From SZUA-430 sp034440355 (GTDB lineage: Bacteria; Pseudomonadota; Alphaproteobacteria; Micropepsales; Micropepsaceae), in the NCBI GenBank assembly GCA_034440355.1, contig JAWXBY010000087.1, positions 1-64,000 of the forward strand: a stretch of 64,000 bases of DNA, in the 5' to 3' direction. Shown piece by piece: positions 1 through 10,165 of the stretch. The position numbers and the translations under genes are program-made. Within the stretch, counting starts at the first letter, position 1, and every line of letters starts with the position of its first letter. Below the pieces are notes generated by a model. It was not told the origin of the DNA and ran no database searches. It saw only the letters and a list, made by a program, of their open reading frames with translations.

Positions 1-847
1 CATTGGCAACGATCAGACGTCCGGGTTCCACAACCAGCTGCGCGTCCAGACCACCCAGCGCCTCCCGCACGACCGCGCCATAGCTCGCCGGATCCGGCGG
101 CGCCGGCCCGTCCTGCCGGTAAGGCACGCCAAGCCCGCCGCCGAAATCGATCCGCGAAATCTTGTGCCCGTCCGCGCGCAGTGTTTTCACGAGCCCGACA
201 AGTTTCACGAACGTCTGCCGGAAAGGCTCAAGCTCGGTGATCTGGCTGCCGATATGCGCAGCGACGCCGATGGCCTCAAGGCCGGGCAGGGTGGCTGCAT
301 GTGCATAGGCGCCACGCACGCGCGACCAGCCGACGCCGAATTTGTTCTCGGCCTTGCCCGTCGAAATCTTCGCGTGCGTCTTGGCGTCGACATCCGGGTT
401 GACGCGCAGCGCAAACTTCGCCCGAACGCCCTTGGACAGCGCGACCTCGTTCAGGACATCGAGTTCGTATTCGCCCTCGACGTTGAACTGAAAGATGCCG
501 GCATCCAGCGCCGCCGCGATCTCCACCCGCTTCTTGCCGACGCCCGAAAACACGATCTTCGACGCCGGCACACCACCAGCCAGGGCCCGCTTCAACTCGC
601 CGACCGAGACAATGTCCGCCCCGGCGCCCAGCGCCGCCAGCGTCTTGATAACCGAAAGGTTCCCGTTCGCCTTCACCGCATAGGCGATCAATGTGCCTTT
701 CGGCACCGCACTTTCAAACACCCGATAGTGGCGTTCGAGTGTCGCTGACGAATAACAATAGAACGGGGTTCCCACCGCAGCCGCGATTTCCGCCACCGGC
801 ACATCTTCGGCGTACAAAACGCCATTGCGATAATCGAAGTGGTTCAT
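1..847 (-). CDS. lysA: Diaminopimelate decarboxylase LysA (3' end cut by window edge)
   Basis: PLP enzyme that decarboxylates meso-diaminopimelate to L-lysine, the last step of lysine synthesis, in the cytoplasm. About 282 N-terminal codons are present; the C-terminal third lies outside the window. Visible landmarks are YAVKAN with the PLP-binding lysine (about residue 59), HIGSQI (about 200), the glycine-rich phosphate loop GGGLG (about 240) and VEPGR near the edge. The start is the ATG at 847. In many alphaproteobacteria lysA directly follows argH and a tiny lipoprotein. Here the same order is kept on the minus strand, but a plus-strand gene (896-1531) sits between the lipoprotein and lysA. 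Confidence 0.95.
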   Translation of the reverse strand, partial: MNHFDYRNGVLYAEDVPVAEIAAAVGTPFYCYSSATLERHYRVFESAVPKGTLIAYAVKANGNLSVIKTLAALGAGADIVSVGELKRALAGGVPASKIVFSGVGKKRVEIAAALDAGIFQFNVEGEYELDVLNEVALSKGVRAKFALRVNPDVDAKTHAKISTGKAENKFGVGWSRVRGAYAHAATLPGLEAIGVAAHIGSQITELEPFRQTFVKLVGLVKTLRADGHKISRIDFGGGLGVPYRQDGPAPPDPASYGAVVREALGGLDAQLVVEPGRLIVAN

Positions 848-895
848 CGTATCCTAGGGGTGCTTCGGCCGCTCCACGGGTGTACGGAATTTCCC

Positions 896-1531
896 ATGCG
901 TTCGCCACAGCTCCAGTCTGCCATCGAACAGGTTTACGCCGAATTCCACGGCCCAAAGCCGCGCACGATCGAAGGCTGCCCCTGCTGTACGGACCCGGCG
1001 TCGGCCTGCCGCCTCCTCGCCAAAGATCTGCGCCAACTCGCGCCCAAGGACCTAAGCCAATACGCGGCCTCCGTACTCCTGACGATGGGCGACGAGCGCG
1101 ACTTCAACCACTTCCTCCCGCGGCTGCTCGAGATCGCGAGCGGCGAAGATTGGTGGCCGCCGCCGCCCGTCCTGCTGGAGAAACTGAAGCTCGCGCATTG
1201 GCACAACTGGCCGCAGCATCGTCGTGCCGCCGTCAAGCAGGTCATCGACCTCTGGTTTGCGGACTGTCTCGACGCCGATCACGAAGGCGCCGATATCGAC
1301 GATCTCTTATGCGGGATTGCGCGCGCCGACCTGCCGCTCGACGAATATCTCGACATACTGGGAAAGCGCCCCGAAGACCTGCACGCATTCTTCGACATTC
1401 ACGCGCCGACCTACATCAGGCGCGGCCGACTGGGCACGGCCTTCTGGAAGACCAACACAGTCGGCGAACTGGCGGTGCTGGACTTCTTCAGTGCCCCCGC
1501 CGTCCAAGACCAAATCGATCGCTGGTTATAG
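896..1531 (+). CDS. Conserved-looking hypothetical protein with a GCPCC cysteine cluster
   Basis: A soluble protein of 211 residues if the ATG at 896 is used; an in-frame upstream start at 839 would run into the lysA start region, so I prefer 896. No signal peptide or membrane segment is seen. Residues about 25-31 hold a Gly-Cys-Pro-Cys-Cys motif followed shortly by another Cys (SACR), which could bind metal or be redox active. The rest is Trp/Leu-rich and helical (EDWWPPPP, HWHNWP). I do not recognise the family. The gene is divergent from lysA (48 bp gap). Its last codons overlap the tail of the small lipoprotein gene on the other strand by 6 bp. Confidence 0.75.
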   Translation: MRSPQLQSAIEQVYAEFHGPKPRTIEGCPCCTDPASACRLLAKDLRQLAPKDLSQYAASVLLTMGDERDFNHFLPRLLEIASGEDWWPPPPVLLEKLKLAHWHNWPQHRRAAVKQVIDLWFADCLDADHEGADIDDLLCGIARADLPLDEYLDILGKRPEDLHAFFDIHAPTYIRRGRLGTAFWKTNTVGELAVLDFFSAPAVQDQIDRWL

Positions 1532-1635
1532 GAAGAGTGAAACGCTCGGCTTCGGCGGCTCAAGCGGGCCCTTCTTGCCGCAGGCCGAAACGCCCAAGCC
1601 CGCGATCAACGCCGCGACCACCATCAAACGCATGA

Positions 1636-1639
<4 letters not shown>
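1526..1639 (-). CDS. lptM: LptM-like small lipoprotein (37 aa)
   Basis: Tiny lipoprotein of 37 residues. It has a hydrophobic signal (MVVAALIAGLG), the lipobox VSAC at about residues 17-20, then GKKGPLEPP, the hallmark of the small lipoproteins encoded beside lysA/argH in proteobacteria (YifL, renamed LptM, which assists LptD maturation in E. coli). Its ATG overlaps the argH stop as ATGA, so it is translationally coupled to argH. The stop lies 6 bp inside the 3' end of the opposite-strand gene 896-1531. Function is assigned from the lipobox motif and position only. Confidence 0.82.
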
Positions 1640-3018
<1,379 letters not shown>

Positions 3019-3057
3019 CAGGTCACTGGTCCGAATGGCAAGAAAGTCGATCGTTGA

Positions 3058-3639
3058 ATGACCACCAGTTGGCGTTGGATTGCGGTCATCCTCGTCGGCG
3101 CCATTGTGGCGGCAGCGACCTTTGCCGTCTACATGCTGTCCGGTCTTAACGATGAAGAGGTCCCGGACAAACTGGGCAGCATCGACAACTTCATCGCCGC
3201 GCGCGAAATAAAGCCCGCACCCCTCCTGACCTTCCTTGATGAAGAGGGCACGAAAGTCACCCTCGAAAAATTCCGCGGCAAGATCGTGGTGCTGAACCTC
3301 TGGGCGACCTGGTGCACGCCCTGTGTCGCCGAAATGCCGATGCTCGATCGTTTGCAGCAGCAGCTCGAAGGCGTGGGCGTCGTGGTCGTCGCGCTCTCGA
3401 TCGACCGCGGCGGACCCGACGTCGTGCGCGAATTTTTCGATGAGCATGAGATCACGCATCTAGGCGTCTACGTCGACCCGACGATGCGCGCCCAAAGCGA
3501 CGTGAGCGCCATCGGTCTGCCCACGACCATCATCATCGACCGCGAAGGCAACGACCGCGGCCGCATCGTCGGCCCCGCCGAATGGGACGACGCCGAAGCC
3601 GCCGACCTCGTCCTCAAAGCCAGCGCACCGTTGAAATAG
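3058..3639 (+). CDS. tlpA: TlpA/ResA-family thiol:disulfide oxidoreductase
   Basis: Membrane-anchored periplasmic thioredoxin of 193 residues. An N-terminal membrane anchor (about 7-28) is followed by a TlpA-type thioredoxin domain with WATWCTPC (CxxC about 83-86) and the cis-proline site GLPTT (about 152). Such proteins reduce disulfides in apocytochrome c or in copper-site proteins during cytochrome oxidase assembly. Divergent from argH, a common alphaproteobacterial arrangement. The next gene starts 5 bp after its stop, so the two are probably co-transcribed. Confidence 0.9.
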   Translation: MTTSWRWIAVILVGAIVAAATFAVYMLSGLNDEEVPDKLGSIDNFIAAREIKPAPLLTFLDEEGTKVTLEKFRGKIVVLNLWATWCTPCVAEMPMLDRLQQQLEGVGVVVVALSIDRGGPDVVREFFDEHEITHLGVYVDPTMRAQSDVSAIGLPTTIIIDREGNDRGRIVGPAEWDDAEAADLVLKASAPLK

Positions 3640-3644
3640 ACGCC

Positions 3645-4322
3645 ATGGCAGCCTCCGCCGAACTCACCCAATCGATCTTCGACCTGACCAGCGCCGCCGG
3701 TGCGCAATTCTTCGCCATGCTGCTCGGCGCCTTCCTCGCCAGCCTCGGCGGTTTCTCGGTCGCTTGGGTGCTGGATCGCATGGAGCGCAAGCGTCAGGAG
3801 CGCTCGATCGCGCTCGTCTGTCTCGACCTGCTGACATCGCTCGGCGTGCTGACCAAGCTGGCCGAGGGCGCACGCGGCCGCGGCGACCCGTACGGCCCGC
3901 TCACCGTCCGCCTGGTGCGCAGTTGTCTACGCGATCTCGAAGTTTACGAGCGCAACCGCGAACGCGTCGCCGATATCTCCGATCCCGTGCTCCGCGCGGA
4001 AATCTACGAATGCATGGCGCGCTTGCTGATGTCCATCGAAGGTATCCTGAACGAGACCGACATCATCACCGCCACGACCGAAACCATCGAAGCGGCGCGC
4101 GAACGCGGTGACGCGGCAAAGGCCGAGGCGCTGGAGAACCAGTGCCAACAGCGCGCGATCCGCCGCGACGCGTCGTTCGACTTCATGGTTGAGACCGCGC
4201 ACGAATTCGGCGGCCCGCTGTCGGCGAAGCTGCGTATCGTCGCAAAATCCGAGGCGCAGAACCTGTCGCGAATAGTCGACACCGGCGCGCCGTCGCCCGC
4301 GCCCATCCCGCCCGCGACTTAG
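3645..4322 (+). CDS. Hypothetical single-pass membrane protein
   Basis: 225 residues from the ATG at 3645, five bases after the tlpA-like stop. One hydrophobic segment (about 20-45, AQFFAMLLGAFLASLGGFSV) is followed by a basic stop-transfer (RMERKRQER) and a mostly helical charged domain, then a Pro-rich tail. No catalytic motif is evident and I do not recognise the family. Co-transcription with the thioredoxin is likely. The stop overlaps the stop of the opposite-strand oxidoreductase gene by 4 bp. Confidence 0.7.
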   Translation: MAASAELTQSIFDLTSAAGAQFFAMLLGAFLASLGGFSVAWVLDRMERKRQERSIALVCLDLLTSLGVLTKLAEGARGRGDPYGPLTVRLVRSCLRDLEVYERNRERVADISDPVLRAEIYECMARLLMSIEGILNETDIITATTETIEAARERGDAAKAEALENQCQQRAIRRDASFDFMVETAHEFGGPLSAKLRIVAKSEAQNLSRIVDTGAPSPAPIPPAT

Positions 4323-5482
4323 GCCGCGCCCATCGCCGAGTCGAGCGTCGTCCACATGGCGGTGCAATCGACGACTTGGTTCAGCGCCTGCGCCTTGTCG
4401 ATCGCCATCACGGTCAGCCCCGCTTCGATGGCCTGAAACGGCGACACCGGAAACTCCGCCTCATTGGCAAGCGCCGCCATCAAATCGCGCGCCATGGCGA
4501 CGTCAGCGCCGTTGTGATCGCTCTCCGACACGCTGAACTGCTTGCGATAAGGCGCGCCCGTCTCCATCGTCCGCCGCCACATCAGCGTGTTGCGCACGAG
4601 ATCGGCGATCAACGTCCCCTCGGTCCCCGCGACGTACCAACGCCGCTCGCGGAGCGACGTCATGCTGTTTGAGTGGAACGACAAATGCACGCCGTTCGCG
4701 TAACCGACAATCGCGGTCTGATGATCCGTGACGTTCGCGTCGGTCAGGAAAGCGTCGGGCACGGCGCCCCATCCGCCCGGCCACATCTCGAACGCCTCGT
4801 TGCCGTCCGTATAGACGCGCACCGCAGGCTCTCGATCGGCGCGAAAAATCCCACGCCCGCCAAAGCTCGCCACACGCTGCGGCCGCGCCCCCGCGATCTC
4901 GCTCAAAATGTCGAAGTCGTGGCACACCTTGTCGAGCATAAACGATCCGCCCCACTCGCGCTTGCGCCGCCAATTGCGCGCGAGATAGGCGCCATGCTCC
5001 GGCGGCAAATGTTCCGTCGCATCGATCGAAACGATCTGCCCCAGATGCCCTTCGTGCACGACATCCAAAATCTCGCGAACGATCGGCGCCGACCGCATGA
5101 CAAGCCCGACGAACAACGGCGGCGTCTCCTCCGTCGAAAGCCGCTGCGCCAGCGCATAGGACTCGTTCTCGGTCTTGACGATCGGCTTCTCCGTAAACAC
5201 CGGCGCCCGCCCGTAAAGCGCCAGCATGAGATGTTCCGCATGCAGATGATTGGGCGATCCGATCAGCACGAGATCGTGCGGCCCCGACGTCAGTAGCTGT
5301 TCGGCGCTGCGATAGGCTTCGCCGGTCGAAATTCCCTCGGCTTGCAGGCGCTCAAGCCCGACGGGCTCAGGATCGAAATAGCCGTCGAGTTCGAATTCCG
5401 CGCTGGCCGTCTTCAGCGCCGACAGAACCGCCGCAATCCGCTGCCCGAGGCCTATGACCGCAAACCGCATCGGCCGCGTCAC
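4319..5482 (-). CDS. Gfo/Idh/MocA-family oxidoreductase
   Basis: NAD(P)-dependent oxidoreductase of 387 residues. The N-terminal Rossmann fold has a glycine loop (VIGLGQR, about 9-15) and the family EKP motif (TEKPI, about 97-101) that contributes the substrate/nicotinamide lysine. The C-terminal alpha/beta domain holds KVCHDFDI (about 184), matching the usual catalytic Asp/His region. Substrates in this family are mostly sugars, inositols and derivatives; the actual one cannot be read. The start overlaps the stop of the upstream VOC gene as ATGA, so both are translated from one mRNA. An internal ATG at 5470 is an alternative start. Confidence 0.88.
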   Translation of the reverse strand: MTRPMRFAVIGLGQRIAAVLSALKTASAEFELDGYFDPEPVGLERLQAEGISTGEAYRSAEQLLTSGPHDLVLIGSPNHLHAEHLMLALYGRAPVFTEKPIVKTENESYALAQRLSTEETPPLFVGLVMRSAPIVREILDVVHEGHLGQIVSIDATEHLPPEHGAYLARNWRRKREWGGSFMLDKVCHDFDILSEIAGARPQRVASFGGRGIFRADREPAVRVYTDGNEAFEMWPGGWGAVPDAFLTDANVTDHQTAIVGYANGVHLSFHSNSMTSLRERRWYVAGTEGTLIADLVRNTLMWRRTMETGAPYRKQFSVSESDHNGADVAMARDLMAALANEAEFPVSPFQAIEAGLTVMAIDKAQALNQVVDCTAMWTTLDSAMGAA

Positions 5483-5838
5483 ATTTCAAGCCGCGGGCAG
5501 CCGACGCGCAGCATGTTGCCGTTGACGTCGACAAGCACGAACTCAGGCACGCCCCAAGGCTTCTGCTCGATTGGCATCAGCTTTCCCACGCCCGCAGCCG
5601 CGAACGCGCGATACGTGCCTTCAAGATCGTCGACGTAGATGTAGCAGGTGTGATCCCGGATCGTGCCGTCGATGCCGGGCGCCTCGAAGAACTGCAGCTG
5701 CACGCCGTCGCGGATCATGAACAGGAACGAATCCGGCGGCGGCTGATCGTGCGCGCAGACAAAGCCCAGCTTCTCGTAGAACGCACGCGTCTCGGCGGGG
5801 TCGCGCATAGGCATCGTCGGAACGGCAAAGTCAGGCAT
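5479..5838 (-). CDS. VOC (glyoxalase/bleomycin resistance) superfamily protein
   Basis: 119-residue single VOC module, with paired beta-alpha-beta units around ETRAFYEKLGF and a C-terminal strand VLVDVNGNMLRVG that carries the usual metal-ligand region. Members act as lyases, dioxygenases, epimerases or drug-binding proteins, and the substrate is unknown. Translationally coupled (ATGA, 5479-5482) to the Gfo/Idh/MocA oxidoreductase downstream, which suggests a shared small-molecule pathway. Confidence 0.82.
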   Translation of the reverse strand: MPDFAVPTMPMRDPAETRAFYEKLGFVCAHDQPPPDSFLFMIRDGVQLQFFEAPGIDGTIRDHTCYIYVDDLEGTYRAFAAAGVGKLMPIEQKPWGVPEFVLVDVNGNMLRVGCPRLEM

Positions 5839-5867
5839 AAATCACCACCAAGACCGATAAAGAATTA

Positions 5868-5895
5868 GCCCTTCCCGCGTCGCCGAGGGAAGGGC
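5868..5895 (-). terminator. Hairpin downstream of the 3-hydroxybutyryl-CoA dehydrogenase gene
   Basis: A 9-bp perfect stem (GCCCTTCCC / GGGAAGGGC) with a 10-nt loop, about 30 nt past the stop of the minus-strand gene at 5925. On the minus strand it is followed by a T-rich stretch (TAATTCTTT), consistent with an intrinsic terminator between that gene and the VOC/oxidoreductase operon. Confidence 0.6.
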
Positions 5896-5924
5896 CAAAA
5901 ATCACAGCCGATGCTTGGAAAGGA

Positions 5925-6800
5925 TTACCGCGTCGGAACGGGCTTTTCGCCGCGATAGTCGTAGAATCCGCGCTTGGTCTTCTGACCCAGCCACCCGGCC
6001 TCGACGTACTTCACGAGGAGCGGGCAGGGGCGGTACTTCGAGTCCGCGAGGCCTTCGTACAGCACCTGCATCACCGACAAACACGTGTCGAGACCGATGA
6101 AGTCGGCGAGCTGCAGCGGCCCCATCGGATGGTTCGCGCCAAGACGCATGGCCGTGTCGATCGCCTCCACCGTTCCCACGCCTTCATACAGCGTGTAGAC
6201 GGCCTCGTTGATCATCGGCAGCAAGATGCGGTTGACGATGAAGGCCGGGAAATCTTCCGAGTTCGCCGATGTCTTGCCCAGCTTCTTGACCAAGGCCTGC
6301 ACCGACAGGAACGTCTCTTCCTCCGTCGCAATGCCGCGGATCAGTTCGACCAACTGCATCAGCGGCACCGGATTCATAAAGTGCAAGCCGATGAACCGCT
6401 CCGGCCGGTCCGTGACCGAGGCCAAACGGGTGATCGAAATCGACGACGTGTTCGACGCGATCATCGCCTGCTTCGACAGCCTGGGACAAAGATCGACGAA
6501 GATCTGTTTCTTCAGCTTCTCGTCCTCGGTCGCCGCCTCGATGGCAAGATCGACGTCGCGGAACGCGTCCAAAGACTTCGCGGGCTGAATGTTGTGCATC
6601 GCGCGGTCTTTGTCGGCATCCGTGATCTTGCCGCGCGCCACCTGGCGCGAGAGATTCCCGGCGATGATGTCGAAGGCCGCTTCGATCCGCTCAGCCTTCA
6701 CGTCGTTGAGCAACACGGTGTAGCCCGCAAGCGCACACACATGGGCGATACCGTTGCCCATCTGCCCTGCGCCGATCACGCCGATACGTTCGATATTCAT
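5925..6800 (-). CDS. hbdA: 3-hydroxybutyryl-CoA dehydrogenase
   Basis: Interconverts (S)-3-hydroxybutyryl-CoA and acetoacetyl-CoA with NAD(P). 291 residues, the normal size of the stand-alone enzyme. The N-terminal Rossmann fold has VIGAGQMGNGIA (about 8-19). The catalytic region GLHFMNPVP (His about 140), SNTSSISIT (about 116) and the family hinge near ANHPMGPLQLADFIGLD (about 222) are present. It lies downstream of etfB-etfA on the same strand with an 83 bp gap, a conserved alphaproteobacterial order. It can supply C4-CoA intermediates to the crotonyl-CoA carboxylase/reductase route encoded about 9 kb away. Confidence 0.94.
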   Translation of the reverse strand: MNIERIGVIGAGQMGNGIAHVCALAGYTVLLNDVKAERIEAAFDIIAGNLSRQVARGKITDADKDRAMHNIQPAKSLDAFRDVDLAIEAATEDEKLKKQIFVDLCPRLSKQAMIASNTSSISITRLASVTDRPERFIGLHFMNPVPLMQLVELIRGIATEEETFLSVQALVKKLGKTSANSEDFPAFIVNRILLPMINEAVYTLYEGVGTVEAIDTAMRLGANHPMGPLQLADFIGLDTCLSVMQVLYEGLADSKYRPCPLLVKYVEAGWLGQKTKRGFYDYRGEKPVPTR

Positions 6801-6883
6801 GGCACCTATCTCGCGCTCGCACGGGCTGAAATGCCCTATGCGGCTAGAAGTTGATGTGACCCCGGCCCGTTCTGCCCTTGCCC

Positions 6884-7825
6884 CTAATACCCTTGCTTCT
6901 TCAGCTCTTCATCCAACTCCGGCACCGCCTTGAACAGGTCGGCGACGAGGCCGTAGTCGGCCACTTGGAAGATGGGGGCTTCTTCGTCTTTATTGATCGC
7001 AACGATGACCTTCGAATCTTTCATACCCGCCAAATGCTGAATGGCGCCTGAAATACCGACGGCGATGTAAAGTTCCGGCGCGACCACCTTGCCGGTCTGC
7101 CCGACCTGATAATCGTTCGGCACAAACCCCGCATCGACCGCCGCACGGCTCGCGCCGACAGCAGCCTTCAGGCGATCGGCGATCTTCTCCAGCAGATGGA
7201 AGTTCTCACCCGACTGCATACCGCGCCCGCCCGACACGACGACGCGCGCCGACGCAAGTTCCGGACGCTCCGATTTCGACAACTCGTCTTTCACGAACTC
7301 CGAAACGCCTGGCCCCTTCGCCGCGCCGATCGTCTCGACAGCAGCCGAGCCATTCAGCTCAGCCGCCTTGAACGCCGTCGAGCGCACGGTGATGACCTTC
7401 TTGCCCGCACCCGCCTGCACCTGCTGCAGCGCGTTGCCGGCATAGATCGGCCGCGTAAACGTGTCCGGCCCGTCGACCGAAATGATCTCCGAGATTTGCG
7501 GCACGTTGAGAGCGGCGGCCACCCGCGGCATGAAATTCTTACCGCTGGTCGACGCTGGCGACAGCACCGCGTCGTACTTACCGGCAAGTTCGACGACGAG
7601 TGCCGCCATGTTCTCGGCCAACTGCTGCGCATACTGCGCATCGTCGGCGAGCAGAACCTTGCCCGCACCGGCGATCTTCGCCGCCGCGTCGGCGACAGCC
7701 TTCGCGTTATGACCCGCAACCAGAATGTCGACAGGCGAGCCTAACGCCTTCGCGGCCGTCATGGACTTCACCGTCGAATCTTTGAGCGACGTATTGTCGT
7801 GCTCGGCGATCAGAAGAACGGCCAT
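6884..7825 (-). CDS. etfA: Electron transfer flavoprotein alpha subunit
   Basis: FAD-binding subunit of ETF, which takes electrons from acyl-CoA dehydrogenases and passes them to ETF:ubiquinone oxidoreductase. 313 residues, with the C-terminal FAD signature region (GQTGKVVAPELYIAVGISG, then VIVAINKDEEAPIF) clearly present. The start codon overlaps the etfB stop as TGATG, so alpha and beta are translationally coupled for stoichiometric synthesis. It would accept electrons from the acyl-CoA dehydrogenase at 11857-13506. Confidence 0.96.
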   Translation of the reverse strand: MAVLLIAEHDNTSLKDSTVKSMTAAKALGSPVDILVAGHNAKAVADAAAKIAGAGKVLLADDAQYAQQLAENMAALVVELAGKYDAVLSPASTSGKNFMPRVAAALNVPQISEIISVDGPDTFTRPIYAGNALQQVQAGAGKKVITVRSTAFKAAELNGSAAVETIGAAKGPGVSEFVKDELSKSERPELASARVVVSGGRGMQSGENFHLLEKIADRLKAAVGASRAAVDAGFVPNDYQVGQTGKVVAPELYIAVGISGAIQHLAGMKDSKVIVAINKDEEAPIFQVADYGLVADLFKAVPELDEELKKQGY

Positions 7826-8574
7826 CAGATAACCCCCGCTTCGTTCTTCAGCTTGTCGACCAGTTCCTGAACCGTCTTCACCTTTGTCCCGCCTTTGCGC
7901 TTCGGCGGCTCGGTCACCTTCAGGACCTTCAGAAGCGGCGCGGGATCGACGCCGTAATCCGCCGGCGACTTCTCGTCGATCGGCTTCTTCTTCGCCTTCA
8001 TGATGTTGGGCAGCGACGCATAGCGCGGCTCGTTCAAACGAAGGTCGGTCGTGATGATCGCGGGCAAGTTCAACCGCAACGTCTGCAAGCCGCCGTCGAC
8101 TTCGCGCGTCACTTCCGCCTTGCCGCCTTCGACGACGACCTTCGACGCGAACGTGCCTTGGCCCCAGCCCAAAAGCTGGGCCAGCATCTGCCCCGTTTGA
8201 TTGCTGTCGTCGTCGATCGCCTGCTTGCCCAGGATGATGAGCTGGGGCGACTCCGCCTTCGCGATGCCCGCCAAAATCTTGGCGACCGTCAGCGGCTCGA
8301 CCTCATGGTCGACCTTCACCAGGATGCCGCGATCGGCGCCCATGGCGAGAGCGGTGCGAATGGTTTCCTGTGTGGCCTGAGGCCCCACCGACACGGCGAT
8401 GATCTCCGTGACGACGCCCTTTTCCTTAAGCCGGATAGCTTCCTCGACGCCGATTTCGTCGAACGGATTCATCGACATTTTGACGTTGGCAAGATCGACG
8501 CCGGTTTGATCGGCTTTCACGCGAATTTTGACGTTGTAATCAACGACGCGCTTGATCGGTACAAGCACCTTCAT
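7825..8574 (-). CDS. etfB: Electron transfer flavoprotein beta subunit
   Basis: AMP-binding partner of EtfA. 249 residues starting MKVLVPIKRVVDYNVKIRVK, with the beta-subunit signature around VTREVDGGLQTLRLNLPAI (about 158-176) and a Lys-rich C-terminus. First gene of the etfB-etfA-hbdA leftward unit. The 211-bp upstream region carries the TTGTGC-GGT-GCACAA palindrome (8650-8664), 76-90 bp before the start, a probable operator. Confidence 0.96.
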   Translation of the reverse strand: MKVLVPIKRVVDYNVKIRVKADQTGVDLANVKMSMNPFDEIGVEEAIRLKEKGVVTEIIAVSVGPQATQETIRTALAMGADRGILVKVDHEVEPLTVAKILAGIAKAESPQLIILGKQAIDDDSNQTGQMLAQLLGWGQGTFASKVVVEGGKAEVTREVDGGLQTLRLNLPAIITTDLRLNEPRYASLPNIMKAKKKPIDEKSPADYGVDPAPLLKVLKVTEPPKRKGGTKVKTVQELVDKLKNEAGVI

Positions 8575-8645
8575 CAGGCAGTTCTCTCCGCTGGAATGGG
8601 GCCGCGCTTTGTGGTGGGTCGCGCAATGCCCTCAATGATATTCGT

Positions 8646-8669
8646 GTAATTGTGCGGTGCACAAATTAC
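8646..8669. promoter_or_regulatory. Operator-like palindrome upstream of etfB
   Basis: TTGTGC-GGT-GCACAA (8650-8664) is a perfect 6-3-6 inverted repeat, extended on both sides by GTAA/TTAC flanks. Its core TGC-N3-GCA is shared with sites upstream of mcd, ccr and ecm and resembles operators of the PHA/acetyl-CoA regulator PhaR. Confidence 0.55.
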
Positions 8670-8735
8670 GTGCAACCGTGAAACGTGTCAACGAAACTGG
8701 GACCGTTAAGCTTGCCAGGTGCCAAACGCCTGTGG

Positions 8736-8753
8736 GCGAGCGGCCCCGCTCGC
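8736..8753. terminator. GC-rich hairpin between the rhomboid gene and etfB
   Basis: GCGAGCGG and CCGCTCGC form an 8-bp stem with a 2-nt separation (or 7 bp with a 4-nt loop), 33 bp past the rhomboid stop on the minus strand. There is no T-tract, so it may be a terminator or merely a stable hairpin. Confidence 0.3.
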
Positions 8754-8785
8754 GGGACCGCCCCCTGCACAGAGTTTAGACGCGC

Positions 8786-9481
8786 TTAACGTTCGGGCGC
8801 TCCCCCGAACAGTGGCTGATCGCTGCGCTTGAACAGTCCGACCAGGATGACCCCCGCGGCAAAGCCGCCCAGATGGGCCCACCACGCGGTTCCATCCTGG
8901 ATGTCGTAGACGACGAAGAAGATCTGCGTCGCGACGAACGCCCCGATCACCACCCACGCCGGCAGCTTCAGCGGCAGCCGCATGAAGGCCAGCGACCACA
9001 TCTTCACGCGCGGATAGAGCATGATGTAGGCGCCGATAATGCCCGACGTCGCGCCGGACGCCCCGATCAGCGGCGCGTCCGATCCGACATTCATGGCCAC
9101 ATGCGCGAGCCCCGCCGCGATGCCCGTCAGCAGGTAGAAGATCAGGAACTTGATCGACCCCATGGCGTCTTCGACATTGTCGCCGAAAACCCACAGAAAC
9201 AACATGTTTCCGATCAGGTGCCACCAGTCGCCGTGCAGGAACATGTAGGTGATGAGTGTCGCTTCGGGCGGCAGCCCCGCGAAGTCGACGGGAATCCGCG
9301 CACCGTCCACGAGGGCCGCGGGCACGACCCCCGCCATCTGCGCGACGCCCATCAGGCCCGCTTCGCCCAGCGAATCCTGCCAGATGAAGACGATCGTGTT
9401 GATGACGATCAACCCGACGGTCACGAACTGAAACCAGATGAACTTGAGCGGGTTGTCGTCTTTAAGCGGCAGAAAAACCAT
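8786..9481 (-). CDS. Rhomboid-family intramembrane serine protease
   Basis: 231 residues with six or so membrane segments. Rhomboids cut single-pass membrane proteins inside the lipid bilayer. The catalytic Ser is in GASGATSGIIGAY (about 142) and the catalytic His in AHLGGFAAG (about 209). The L1-loop/TM2 features (LHGDWWHLIGNMLFLWVFGDNVED) match the family HxxxN motif. The cytoplasmic tail is short and there is no accessory domain. Neighbours do not identify a substrate. Confidence 0.92.
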   Translation of the reverse strand: MVFLPLKDDNPLKFIWFQFVTVGLIVINTIVFIWQDSLGEAGLMGVAQMAGVVPAALVDGARIPVDFAGLPPEATLITYMFLHGDWWHLIGNMLFLWVFGDNVEDAMGSIKFLIFYLLTGIAAGLAHVAMNVGSDAPLIGASGATSGIIGAYIMLYPRVKMWSLAFMRLPLKLPAWVVIGAFVATQIFFVVYDIQDGTAWWAHLGGFAAGVILVGLFKRSDQPLFGGAPER

Positions 9482-9581
9482 GGATGCCTCGGAGAGGGTT
9501 TACCGGAACAGGCCAAACCATATCCGACGCGTCGTCCACACGCGAACGCCGAACCGCGCCGCACCGGAAACGAGGGTTTTC

Positions 9582-10088
9582 CTAGACTTTCAGGTGCGTC
9601 CGCACGTCGTCGAGCACCCGAAGCCAGTTGTCGACATGCCGCTTCAGATTCGCGGTCGTCACCCCGTCTCTGATGTTCACCGAGTAGTCGAACATGAACA
9701 TCTTGCCGTCCTTGCTCAGGTAAGCGCGGCCGAAGACGAATTTTTGATTGTAGACGTTGGCGGAATCGACGCCGGCGTTCTTGGCCAAGTCCCACTGCGC
9801 CAGAAACTGAAGATTGTTGCAGCGCCGTTTGTCTGCGCCCGTACCCGTGCAGTCGTACATATTGACGTAGAACTCGGTCCCCTTCGGCGTCTTCGCCGAC
9901 AGCCAAGGGTCTTCATCGGACGTCGTCGAGTCCTTCACCGTCATCCCGTGCGACGCCAGAATCTCGACCAACTCGCCGCGCGTGATGCCGCCTTCCATCA
10001 GCTTGACCTTCGCCGCCGGCGCCGCCGCGAGCGCGGCACCGGTCAGGCCAAGCGCCGCAACGACTGCAATGAGCAACGACTTGAGCAT
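9582..10088 (-). CDS. Exported YbjN-domain protein
   Basis: 168 residues from the ATG at 10088: a signal peptide (MLKSLLIAVVAALGLTGAALA) and a YbjN-type domain (GGITRGELVEILASHGM, then TEFYVNMYDC). YbjN domains resemble type III secretion chaperones and are linked to stress or regulatory roles; the exported alphaproteobacterial versions are uncharacterised. Two cysteine pairs (DCTGTG, RRCNN) could form disulfides after export. The frame extends upstream of 10088, but the signal peptide fixes the start. Confidence 0.8.
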   Translation of the reverse strand: MLKSLLIAVVAALGLTGAALAAAPAAKVKLMEGGITRGELVEILASHGMTVKDSTTSDEDPWLSAKTPKGTEFYVNMYDCTGTGADKRRCNNLQFLAQWDLAKNAGVDSANVYNQKFVFGRAYLSKDGKMFMFDYSVNIRDGVTTANLKRHVDNWLRVLDDVRTHLKV

Positions 10089-10165
10089 GAAATGATCTCC
10101 GCGACACCGGACGACAAGGCGGCGAAATGTAATCCCGCACGCCGCAATTTCAACTGACGCAAAGT